Of a DNA stretch of 64,000 nucleotides, positions 24,439 to 32,479 are shown piece by piece (the stretch's first letter is position 1; each line of letters begins with the position of its first letter). The DNA is from an uncultured Microbacteriaceae bacterium (GTDB lineage Bacteria; Actinomycetota; Actinomycetes; Actinomycetales; Microbacteriaceae). Location: assembly GCA_947487835.1 (NCBI GenBank), contig CANKXX010000003.1, positions 372,001-436,000 on the forward strand. Direction: 5' to 3'. A model generated the notes under the pieces. It was not told where the DNA came from. It worked only from the letters and a program-made list of their open reading frames with translations, and did no database searches. The position numbers and the translations under genes are program-made.

Positions 24439-26262
24439 ATGAAGAGACCTCGCCCTGTGCAGCGCCGCGGTCGCCTCAGCGCAGTTCTCGCCGCGACAGC
24501 GGCGATGACGGTGCTGGCCGGCTGTGCTTCCGGTTCCGACCCGTCCGCGCAGCAGGAGGAGGACAGCACGATCGACTACGCGCTGCCCGCCGGGGTCGTG
24601 CCGAACTGGATCCTGCCGATCTCGACCCCCGGCCACACCAACAGCAACGTCTACTCGATCGTGAACGTGATGTGGGAGCCCCTGATCTCCTACAACGGAT
24701 CGAGCGGCAAGATCGAGCAGGACACGAAGGCGAGCATCGCCGAGGACGTCGCGTTCTCCGCCGACGGCACGGCCGTGACCATCACGATGAAGGACCGCAC
24801 CTGGAGCGACGGCGAGCCGTTGACCACCCGGGACGTCGAGTTCTGGTTCAACCTCGTCAAGAACAACAAGGAGCAGTGGGCCCGCTACCGCGCGGGGGCC
24901 ATGCCCGACAACGTCACCAGCTTCACGGTCGTCGACGACAAGACCTTCACGATGACGTTCGACCGCGCCTACAACCAGGACTGGCTGCTGTCGAACAACC
25001 AGCTCAACGAGATCGCGCCCATCCCCTACCACGCGTGGGCGAAGACCGGCGATGACGAGGAGGTCGACCCGGCCGCGAACCTCGACCGCACGGAGGAGGG
25101 CGCAAAGGCGATCTTTTCCTACCTGATCGAGGAGGCGACCGACGTCTCCGGCTACGCGGACAACCCGCTGTGGGACGTGACCAGCGGCCCGTACGACATG
25201 ACGGACTACACGACCAACGGGCAGATCTCCTTCACCAAGAACGAGGCGTACGACGGCGAGGACGCGGCCAGCATCACGACCGTGAACCTCCTGCCGTTCA
25301 CCTCGGTCGACGCCGAGGAGAACGCCGTGCGGAGCGGGTCGGTCGACTACGGCTACATCTCGTCGAGCTCCCTCGACCAGGAGTCGGCCTTCACCGACAT
25401 GGGCTACACCGTGGAGCCCTGGCAGGGCTGGTCGGTCACCTACATGCCGTACAACTTCAACAACCCGGAGATGGGCGCGGTCTTCTCGCAGCTCTACGTG
25501 CGCCAGGCGATCCAGCACTCGATCGACCAGGAGAACATCACCGAGGTCGTCTGGAACGGCGCCGCGACGGAGGGCTACGGTCCCATCCCGTCGGGCACGG
25601 AGTCCGACTTCATCTCCGACCAGCAGAAGGAGAACCCCTACCCCTACGACACCGAGGCCGCACAGACCCTGCTGACGGATCACGGCTGGACGATCGGATC
25701 GGACGGGATCGCGGTCTGCGAGGACGCCGGCAGCGGCGAGACTCAGTGCGGCGAAGGGATCGCGGCCGGCACCAAGCTGGAGATGACGGTCGTGTCGCAG
25801 ACCGGCTCGACGGTGACGGACAACATGATGACGACCATCCAGTCGTCCCTGGCCGAGGCCGGCATCGGCTTCAGCATCACGAGCGCCCCGGCCGACCAGG
25901 TGCTCGCCCAGACGCCGAAGTGCGAGCCGACCGCGGCCGAGTGCTCCTGGGACCTCTCGTTCTTCGGCACAGCGGGCAGCTGGTACTACCCCAGCTTCCC
26001 CAGCGGCGACCAGCTCTTCTCCACCACGGGCGGGGCGAACTTCGGCAGCTACAGCGACGCCCGCACCGACGAGCTGATCACCGCCTCCCGCTTCGCGAGC
26101 GACAACGCCGCGATCCAGGAGTACAGCGCGAAGCTGGCCGAGGAGCTGCCCGTCATCTGGCTGCCGAGCCCGGACTACCAGGTCTCCGTCATCAACAGCG
26201 ACCTGAAGGGCGTCACGCAGGACCCGGTCGCGCGCTTCCACCCGCAGCGCTGGTCCTGGTAG
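24439..26262 (+). CDS. peptide-type ABC transporter substrate-binding lipoprotein
   Basis: A 607-residue family 5 (dipeptide/oligopeptide/nickel-type) binding lipoprotein. The signal ends in the lipobox LAGC. The mature part shows NVMWEPLISYN, RTWSDGEPLTTRDVEFWFN, LYVRQAIQHSIDQENI and a closing DPVARFHPQRW. It would capture the substrate outside the membrane for the two permeases that follow. ATG 24439 has AAGGAG six bases before it. It is the first gene of a seven-gene operon. Family 5 proteins bind peptides but also oligosaccharides, opines and other compounds, so the name peptide transporter is provisional. Confidence 0.92.
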   Translation: MKRPRPVQRRGRLSAVLAATAAMTVLAGCASGSDPSAQQEEDSTIDYALPAGVVPNWILPISTPGHTNSNVYSIVNVMWEPLISYNGSSGKIEQDTKASIAEDVAFSADGTAVTITMKDRTWSDGEPLTTRDVEFWFNLVKNNKEQWARYRAGAMPDNVTSFTVVDDKTFTMTFDRAYNQDWLLSNNQLNEIAPIPYHAWAKTGDDEEVDPAANLDRTEEGAKAIFSYLIEEATDVSGYADNPLWDVTSGPYDMTDYTTNGQISFTKNEAYDGEDAASITTVNLLPFTSVDAEENAVRSGSVDYGYISSSSLDQESAFTDMGYTVEPWQGWSVTYMPYNFNNPEMGAVFSQLYVRQAIQHSIDQENITEVVWNGAATEGYGPIPSGTESDFISDQQKENPYPYDTEAAQTLLTDHGWTIGSDGIAVCEDAGSGETQCGEGIAAGTKLEMTVVSQTGSTVTDNMMTTIQSSLAEAGIGFSITSAPADQVLAQTPKCEPTAAECSWDLSFFGTAGSWYYPSFPSGDQLFSTTGGANFGSYSDARTDELITASRFASDNAAIQEYSAKLAEELPVIWLPSPDYQVSVINSDLKGVTQDPVARFHPQRWSW

Positions 26263-26302
26263 CCCCACCCGTCCACCCCGCAGCAGCAGGAGGAACTCCG
26301 CG

Positions 26303-27259
26303 ATGACCTCGTTCTGGTTCGTGTTCAGAAGACTCGTTCAGGCCGTGACCGTGATCTTCTTCGTCACCGTCGTGGTGTTCCTCCTGCTCGACGCGCTGCC
26401 GGGCGGTCCGGCCCGGGGGATCCTCGGGCCGGACGCCACGGAGCAGCAGATCGCGGCGTTCAACGCCTCGCAGGGGCTCGACCAGCCCGCGGTCGTGCGG
26501 TACGTGCTCTACCTCGGCCGCACGCTCTCCGGCGACCTCGGCGTCTCCTACGGGCTGAACGCCCCGGTGACGGAGTTGCTCGCCGAGCGGCTGCCGAAGA
26601 CCCTCGTCCTCACGACCCTCGCCGCGCTCGTCGCGCTCGTGATCGCCGTGCCGCTCGGCCTGCTGCAGGCGGTGCGCCAGAACAGGCTCGTCGACTACAT
26701 CGCGACGGTCGTCACCTTCGTGCTGTACGCGACGCCGGTCTTCTTCTTCGGCCTGATCCTGATCATCGCGTTCAGCCAGGCCGCGCGCTGGTTCCCCTCG
26801 CAGGCGCCGCAGGGCCAGACCGTCGGTGACGTGCTCGCGGAACCGCAGGCGCTCGTCCTCCCCGTGCTCGCGGGGGCGGCGGGCCTGATCGCCGTGTTCA
26901 GCCGGTACACGCGCTCCGCGACGCTCGAGAACCTGTCGGAGGACTACGTGCGCACCGCCCTCGCCACCGGCACCCCCTATCCCCGGATCATCCGGCAGCA
27001 CGTGCTCCGGAACTCCCTCACGCCCCTCATCGCCATGCTCGGCTACCAGATCCCCGTGCTGTTCGGCGGCACGCTCGTCGTGGAACAGCTCTTCAACTAC
27101 CCGGGCATGGGACTGCTGTTCTGGAACGCCGCGCAATCGTCGGACTACCCCGTCCTCCTCGGCTGCGTCCTCATCATCGCCATCGCGACGGTCCTCGGGT
27201 CGCTGCTCGCGGACCTCGCCCAGTCGGTCATCGACCCGCGCGTGAGGAGCACCCGCTGA
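26303..27259 (+). CDS. ABC transporter permease, DppB/OppB type
   Basis: A 318-residue permease with the DppB-type opening (RRLVQAVTVIFFVTVVVFLLLDALPGG), about six membrane segments and the cytoplasmic coupling motif EDYVRTALATGTPYPRIIRQHVLRN. It forms the channel with the next gene's product. It starts 40 bases after the binding-protein gene with AGGAGG in front, and its stop overlaps the next start by one base (TGATG). Length is normal for the family. Confidence 0.93.
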   Translation: MTSFWFVFRRLVQAVTVIFFVTVVVFLLLDALPGGPARGILGPDATEQQIAAFNASQGLDQPAVVRYVLYLGRTLSGDLGVSYGLNAPVTELLAERLPKTLVLTTLAALVALVIAVPLGLLQAVRQNRLVDYIATVVTFVLYATPVFFFGLILIIAFSQAARWFPSQAPQGQTVGDVLAEPQALVLPVLAGAAGLIAVFSRYTRSATLENLSEDYVRTALATGTPYPRIIRQHVLRNSLTPLIAMLGYQIPVLFGGTLVVEQLFNYPGMGLLFWNAAQSSDYPVLLGCVLIIAIATVLGSLLADLAQSVIDPRVRSTR

Positions 27260-28161
27260 TGTCATCCCTCTCCACCCCCAGCCCGGTCACCCCGCCCCTC
27301 TCCGCGGACTCCGCCGGCGCGACCGCCGGACGCGTGATGCTCCGCCGGTTCCTCCGCAACAGGGTCGCGGTGGCGGGCGTCGTCGTTCTCGCCCTGTTCG
27401 TGCTCTTCTGCCTGCTTGGTCCGGTGCTCTACCCGACCGACCAGACCCGGACCGACCTCACCTCGGCGAACCTCCCGCCGTCCGCCGAGCACTGGCTGGG
27501 CACGGACGCGGTGGGCTTCGACCAGCTCGGACGACTGATGGAGGGCGGACGACTGTCCCTGCTGATCGGCTTCGCCGCCGGCGCCCTCGCGACCGTCATC
27601 GGCACCCTCTGGGGAGCGATTGCCGGATACGCGGGCGGCTGGGTGGACGCGGTCATGATGCGCATCGTCGATGCGGGGATCGCGATCCCCGCCCTGTTCA
27701 TCCTGCTCGTGATCGCCGCGATCTCGCGGCCGGACGCCCTCGGCCTGATCATCATTCTCGGCCTGGTCTCCTGGCTGGTGCCGGCCCGGCTGCTGCGGGC
27801 CGAGACCCTCACTCTGAAGAACCGCGACTACATCTTGACGCTGCGGGCGATCGGCGGCTCGCACTCACGCTCGATCGTGCACCACATCCTGCCGAACAGC
27901 ATCAGCACGATCATCGTCAGCGTCACGTTCCAGATCGCCGACGCCATCCTGCTCGTCGCCTACGTCAGCTACCTGGGCCTCGGGGTGCAGTCCCCCGCGA
28001 CGGACTGGGGCGGCATGCTGAGTCAGGGGCTCACCGCGACCTACAGCGGCCGCTGGTGGCTGATCCTTCCCCCGGGGCTGTCGATCATCCTCGTGGTCTG
28101 CGCCTTCAACGCGATCGGCGACGGCCTGCGCGACGCATCAGAGATCCGAGGACGACGATGA
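27259..28161 (+). CDS. ABC transporter permease, DppC/OppC type
   Basis: A 300-residue permease with the OppC N-terminal segment (RRFLRNRVAVAGVVVLALFV), the HWLGTDAVGFDQLGRLMEGGR region, about six membrane helices and the coupling loop LTLKNRDYILTLRAIGGSHSRSI. It pairs with the upstream DppB-type subunit. Start and stop both overlap neighbouring genes (TGATG upstream, ATGA downstream), showing tight translational coupling in the operon. Confidence 0.93.
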   Translation: MSSLSTPSPVTPPLSADSAGATAGRVMLRRFLRNRVAVAGVVVLALFVLFCLLGPVLYPTDQTRTDLTSANLPPSAEHWLGTDAVGFDQLGRLMEGGRLSLLIGFAAGALATVIGTLWGAIAGYAGGWVDAVMMRIVDAGIAIPALFILLVIAAISRPDALGLIIILGLVSWLVPARLLRAETLTLKNRDYILTLRAIGGSHSRSIVHHILPNSISTIIVSVTFQIADAILLVAYVSYLGLGVQSPATDWGGMLSQGLTATYSGRWWLILPPGLSIILVVCAFNAIGDGLRDASEIRGRR

Positions 28162-29807
28162 CCAGCACGAATCCGGCGCTCGACATCGTCGACCTCAGCG
28201 TCACCTTCGCCACCGAGACGGGCCCCGTGGACGCCGTCCGGGAGGTGAGCCTCCGCATCGAGCCCGGCGAGATCGTCGCCCTGGTGGGCGAGTCCGGCTC
28301 GGGCAAGAGCACCGTCGCATTCGCCGCGATGCGCCTGCTCAGCGGCAACGCCACGGCCACCGGGCGCATCGAGTACGACGGGATCGATATCCTCGCCCCC
28401 GGCACGGTGACCCGGGACTTCCGCGGCCGGACGGCGGCGATGGTGTTCCAGGAGCCCGCCACCGCGCTCAACCCTCTGATGCGGGTGGGCGACCAGGTGG
28501 CCGCCGCGGTGCGCAACCATCAGCCCGTCAGCAGGGCGGAGGCCGCGCGGCAGGCCGTGCAGCTGCTCGCCCGGGTCGGCATTCCGGAGCCGGAGAAGCG
28601 GGCCCGATCCTTCCCGTTCCAGCTGTCCGGCGGCCAGCGGCAGCGCGTGGTCATCGCGCTCGCCATCGCGAACAGCCCGAAGGTTCTCATCGCCGACGAG
28701 CCGACCACGGCGCTCGACGTGACCGTGCAGGCGGAGATCCTCGACCTGCTGCGCCGGCTCGTGGCGGAGACGGCCATGGCCGTGCTGCTCGTCACCCACA
28801 ACATGGGCGTCGTCGCGGACCTCGCCGACCGCGTCGCGGTCATGCGGCATGGCAGGATCGTCGAGCTCGGCGCCACCGCGGACGTCCTGCTCGCGCCGGA
28901 GGCCGAGTACACGCGGCAGCTGCTCGCGGCGGTCCCGCGGCTGCAGCTCGAGCACCGGGGCGGCCCGGACGCGGCGCGCCCGGACGCGGAGCCGGTCCTG
29001 TCCCTGACCGACGTGTCCGTCCTCTACGGCCGCGGTGCGTCCGCCGTCCACGCTCTGAAATCCGTCAGCTTCGACCTGCGCCCGGGCGAGACGCTCGGCG
29101 TCGTCGGCGAGTCCGGCTCCGGCAAGTCCACGGCTGCGCGGGTGGCGCTCGGCCTCATCACTCCCGCCGCCGGCACCGTGCGGCTGTTCGGCCAGGACAT
29201 GGGCCGACTCGGCACGCGGGCCAGGAGGCGGATCCAGGGCGAGCTCGGGGTCGTGCTCCAGGATCCGGTCGCGTCCCTCGACCCGCGGCTCACCGTCGGC
29301 GAGTGCATCGCCGAGCCGATGCGCGTGCACCGGGGGAAGGTGGACGATCCCGGCAGGCGGGTGCGCGAGCTCCTCGACGCGGTGCAGCTACCGGCGTCCG
29401 TGCTGGGCCGGTCGCCCTACGAGCTCTCCGGGGGACAGCGGCAGCGCGTCAGCATCGCGCGGGCCCTGACCCTCGACCCGCGCCTCGTGATCGCCGACGA
29501 GCCCACGAGCGCGCTCGACGTGTCGGTGCAGGCCTCGGTCCTCGCGGTGCTGAGGGAGCTCCAGGACGACTTCGGCTTCGCCTGCCTCTTCGTCAGCCAC
29601 GACCTCGCCGTCATCCAGCAGATCGCGCGGCGGGTCGTCATTCTGCTTTCCGGCGTGGTGGAGGAGGCCGGTCCGGTGGGCGAGACTTTGATCACGCCGC
29701 ACTCGGCCTACACGAGGCAGTTGCTCGACGCCGTCCCGTCCCCGGACCCGGTGCAGCAGCGACACAGGCGCGAGCTCCGGCTCTCCCGGGTTGGAGGAAT
29801 GCAGTGA
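28158..29807 (+). CDS. ABC transporter ATP-binding protein with two fused ATPase domains
   Basis: A 549-residue protein with two tandem nucleotide-binding domains, replacing the separate DppD and DppF subunits. The first has Walker A GESGSGKST near residue 41, signature LSGGQRQRVV and Walker B LIADEPTTALD. The second has Walker A near 316, LSGGQRQRVS and VIADEPTSALD. Both have the oligopeptide-type end region (YTRQLLAAVP, YTRQLLDAVP). It energises the two permeases. ATG 28158 overlaps the upstream stop, and its stop overlaps the ROK kinase start (GTGA). All catalytic motifs are intact. Confidence 0.94.
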   Translation: MTSTNPALDIVDLSVTFATETGPVDAVREVSLRIEPGEIVALVGESGSGKSTVAFAAMRLLSGNATATGRIEYDGIDILAPGTVTRDFRGRTAAMVFQEPATALNPLMRVGDQVAAAVRNHQPVSRAEAARQAVQLLARVGIPEPEKRARSFPFQLSGGQRQRVVIALAIANSPKVLIADEPTTALDVTVQAEILDLLRRLVAETAMAVLLVTHNMGVVADLADRVAVMRHGRIVELGATADVLLAPEAEYTRQLLAAVPRLQLEHRGGPDAARPDAEPVLSLTDVSVLYGRGASAVHALKSVSFDLRPGETLGVVGESGSGKSTAARVALGLITPAAGTVRLFGQDMGRLGTRARRRIQGELGVVLQDPVASLDPRLTVGECIAEPMRVHRGKVDDPGRRVRELLDAVQLPASVLGRSPYELSGGQRQRVSIARALTLDPRLVIADEPTSALDVSVQASVLAVLRELQDDFGFACLFVSHDLAVIQQIARRVVILLSGVVEEAGPVGETLITPHSAYTRQLLDAVPSPDPVQQRHRRELRLSRVGGMQ

Positions 29808-30775
29808 CGCGAGTCCACGCCGGGATCGACGTGGGTGGCACGACCACGCACGTCGTCCTCACCGACGCGAGCTTCTCCCCGCTCGCCTTCGCCTCCACCG
29901 TGACGCCCGCGCGGGCGGGCGGCTACTCGATCCTGGGCGCGGCCACGACGCTGCTGTCCGGGCTGCTCGACGGGAACGGCACCGGGACCGGGGACGGGGA
30001 CGGGAACGCGACCGGCGACGACTACGAGCTCGTGAGCATCGGGCTCGGCACCGCCGGGGTCGTCGACGCGGCGGCGGGCACCATCCTGGTCGTCAGCGAC
30101 TCCTTCGCCGGCTGGGCGGGGCATCCCGTGCGGAGCGCGCTCGAGAGCGCGTACGCGGTGCCCGTCGCCGTCGAGAACGACGTCAACGCGTTCCTGGTCG
30201 GCGAGATGCACGCGGGCGCGGGCGTCGGCTCCACCCACGCGCTCGGCATCACCCTCGGCACCGGGGTCGGCGGCGCCCTCTGGCTGGACGGCGCGCTCTA
30301 CACCGGCCCCGGCGGCGCCGCGGGCGAGATCGGGCACACGCCGGGCTACGGATCCCGCCCCTGCACCTGCGGTGGGCACGGACACCTCGAGACCCTCGCG
30401 GCCGGCCGCTCCATCAGCCGGCTCTATGGCGAGCGAACCGGGCGGATGCTCGAGGCCTCAGCCGTGAGCGCCGCGGCCATCGCCGGTGACGAGGACGCGC
30501 GGGACATCTTCACGGCGCTCGGTGAGGCCCTCGCCCAGGCGGTGTCCGTGACGACCGGCCTGCTCGACATCGACACGGTCGTCATCGGCGGCGGCGTCAG
30601 CAACGGCTGGGACTCCTTCGCCCCGACCGTCTTCCACGCCCTGACGGTCGAGCCGCCCGTCCGCGGGCACGCGCCCCGCGTGGTCAAGGCGCTGCTCGGA
30701 GACTCCTCCGTCGCCATCGGCTCCGCTATCCTCGGCGCCGGAGCGCGGCGACCGGCCGCCCGGATCGGCGGCTGA
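29804..30775 (+). CDS. ROK-family sugar kinase
   Basis: A 323-residue ROK protein without a DNA-binding domain, so a probable sugar or amino-sugar kinase. It has the phosphate loop GIDVGGTTTHVVL, VENDVNAFLVGEM, ITLGTGVGGALWLDG, and EIGHTPGY carrying the catalytic-type Glu/His. The zinc motif reads PCTCGGHGHLE, with His in place of the usual third Cys. Residues about 56-73 are a Gly/Thr/Asp-rich insertion (DGNGTGTGDGDGNATGDD), unusual for the family. The GTG start overlaps the ATPase stop. Its place in the operon implies phosphorylation of the imported compound or a part of it; glucokinase-like activity is also possible. Confidence 0.87.
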   Translation: MTRVHAGIDVGGTTTHVVLTDASFSPLAFASTVTPARAGGYSILGAATTLLSGLLDGNGTGTGDGDGNATGDDYELVSIGLGTAGVVDAAAGTILVVSDSFAGWAGHPVRSALESAYAVPVAVENDVNAFLVGEMHAGAGVGSTHALGITLGTGVGGALWLDGALYTGPGGAAGEIGHTPGYGSRPCTCGGHGHLETLAAGRSISRLYGERTGRMLEASAVSAAAIAGDEDARDIFTALGEALAQAVSVTTGLLDIDTVVIGGGVSNGWDSFAPTVFHALTVEPPVRGHAPRVVKALLGDSSVAIGSAILGAGARRPAARIGG

Positions 30776-30781
30776 GGCCGC

Positions 30782-31612
30782 ATGGCGGACACCGCTCCCG
30801 GACAGGACGACCGGCGCCGGACCACCCGGGTCGGCATCGCGGGGCTCGGCTCCATCGGGCGGGTGCTCGCGACCCGGGTCGGCGACATCCCGGGGTGTGT
30901 CCTCACCGCCGTCTCGACCCGGCGGCCCGAGGATGCGCGGGCGTTCCTCGACGCGGCCGGGATCGACGCCTCCGTCGTGCCGGTCGGCGGCCTGCCCCGG
31001 CATGCCGACGTGGTGGTCGATGCCACGCCGGCCGCATCCTTCCGCTCGGTGGCGGAGCCGGCCCTCCGCGCCGGCCGGGCTCTGATCCCGCTCAGCGTGG
31101 GCGGGCTCCTCGACAACTGGGACCTGGTCGCCCTGGCCCGCGAGTCGGGCGGTGCCATCCTCGTGCCGAGCGGCGCGGTCGCCGGGCTCGACGGAGTCCT
31201 CGCCGCGGCCGAGGGCGAGATCGAGTCGGTGCGGATCATCACGCGGAAGCCGGTCGCCGGGCTGCTCGACGCCCCGGCGGTCGCCGGCGGCGCGGGCACG
31301 GAAGCCGGCGGCGCGGTGCAGCTGTTCGAGGGGTCGGTGCGCGAGGCGTTCGCGCGGTTCCCGGCGAACCTGAACACCGCCGTTGCCCTCTCCCTGGCCG
31401 GCATCGGCCCGGACCGGACGCGGATCGAGGTGTGGGCGGACCCCGCGCTGACCTCGAACACCCACCGGATCCTGGTGGTCGCGGACTCCGTGCGGCTCGA
31501 GGTCCGGGTCGAGAACGTGCCGTCGGACAACCCGCGGACGAGCACCCTGGCGGCACTGAGCGTGCTCGCCCTCCTCCGGAAGCGGGGCAGTGATGTGCGC
31601 GTCGGCAGTTGA
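30782..31612 (+). CDS. aspartate dehydrogenase-like oxidoreductase (NadX/DUF108 family)
   Basis: A 276-residue protein of the L-aspartate dehydrogenase family. It has an N-terminal Rossmann motif VGIAGLGSIGR, VVDATPAASF, a central PSGAVAGLDGVLAAAEG, and the family C-terminal pattern NLNTAVALSLAGIGPDRTRIEV, NTHRI with the catalytic His, and VPSDNPRTSTLAALS. Known members interconvert aspartate and iminoaspartate/oxaloacetate. No NAD synthesis genes (nadA, nadC) are near, and it lies in a transport/catabolic operon, so it may act on another amino compound. It starts six bases after the kinase stop; its end overlaps cutC. Confidence 0.82.
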   Translation: MADTAPGQDDRRRTTRVGIAGLGSIGRVLATRVGDIPGCVLTAVSTRRPEDARAFLDAAGIDASVVPVGGLPRHADVVVDATPAASFRSVAEPALRAGRALIPLSVGGLLDNWDLVALARESGGAILVPSGAVAGLDGVLAAAEGEIESVRIITRKPVAGLLDAPAVAGGAGTEAGGAVQLFEGSVREAFARFPANLNTAVALSLAGIGPDRTRIEVWADPALTSNTHRILVVADSVRLEVRVENVPSDNPRTSTLAALSVLALLRKRGSDVRVGS

Positions 31613-32375
31613 CCGGGCGGCACCCGATCCCGACGGCGCGCCCTCCACATCCGGCAGGCGCGTGAAGGTGGAGATCTGCGTGGACGACCTCGACGGCGCC
31701 CTTGCCGCGGAGCGGGCGGGCGCGGACCGGATCGAGCTCTGCGGCGACCTCCTCGAGGGCGGCACCACGCCGAGCCACGGCCTGATCGAGACCGTCCTGG
31801 AATCGGCGTCGGCCATCGGCGTGCAGATCATGGTGCGGCCGCGGGGCGGCGACTTCGTGACGAGCGCAAGCGAGCGGCGGGTGATGCGGGCCGACCTCCG
31901 CGCGATCGCTCAGCTTGCCACACGGTCTCCCGTCCCGGTCGGGGTCGTGCTCGGCGTGCTCGGCGCCGATGGACGCGTCGACGAGGCCACCCTCGCGGAG
32001 CTGATCGACGCGGCGGAGGGGCTCCCGGTCACCTTCCACAAGGCATTCGACGACACCCCGGACCTCCTGTCGGCCTACGCCACCCTGACCCGCCACGGCA
32101 TCACCCGCGTCCTCACCTCCGGCGGCGCGAGGACCGCCGACGAGGGGCGGGACGTGCTGGCCGAGCTGGTGCGGCGATCCCACACCACAGGCGGGCCGGC
32201 CGTGCTGGCCGGCGGCTCGGTCCGCGCCGCGAATGTCGGCGACCTGCTGCGGCGCACGGCCGTGTCGGAGGTCCACCTGCGCGCGCAGACGGCTGTGCAG
32301 GGCGGCTCCCGCCTCGTCACCGACGAGGACGTCGTCGCGCGGACCGTGCACGCCGTCCGGTCCGCGGCCCGGTAG
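31590..32375 (+). CDS. cutC: CutC-family TIM-barrel protein
   Basis: A 261-residue CutC-family protein. Signatures are VEICVDDLDGALAAERAGADRIELC, GGTTPSHGLIE, MVRPRGGDFV, PVTFHKAFDD, ITRVLTSGGA and VLAGGSVRAANV. Family members were linked to copper tolerance in E. coli, but the biochemical role is disputed, and the barrel resembles sugar or phosphate-binding enzymes. As the last gene of an uptake/catabolic operon it is more likely to act on the imported compound than on copper. GTG 31590 or ATG 31593 may start it; it overlaps the previous gene by about 20 bases. Confidence 0.87.
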   Translation: MMCASAVDRAAPDPDGAPSTSGRRVKVEICVDDLDGALAAERAGADRIELCGDLLEGGTTPSHGLIETVLESASAIGVQIMVRPRGGDFVTSASERRVMRADLRAIAQLATRSPVPVGVVLGVLGADGRVDEATLAELIDAAEGLPVTFHKAFDDTPDLLSAYATLTRHGITRVLTSGGARTADEGRDVLAELVRRSHTTGGPAVLAGGSVRAANVGDLLRRTAVSEVHLRAQTAVQGGSRLVTDEDVVARTVHAVRSAAR

Positions 32376-32403
32376 ACCCCACCCCGTAGACGCCCGGACA
32401 CGG

Positions 32404-32437
32404 ACGAAGGGTCGCCCCCTAGGGGACGGCCCTTCGT
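32404..32437 (+). terminator. hairpin terminator after cutC operon
   Basis: ACGAAGGG and CCCTTCGT flank an inner CCCCTAGGGG, giving a strong stem followed by TAT. It lies 28 bases after the cutC stop and 40 before the convergent surface-protein gene, so it may serve both. Confidence 0.8.
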
Positions 32438-32479
32438 TATGGTGCGGTGCTTCCGCATGCGGCTCCCGCCGCGGTCGCG

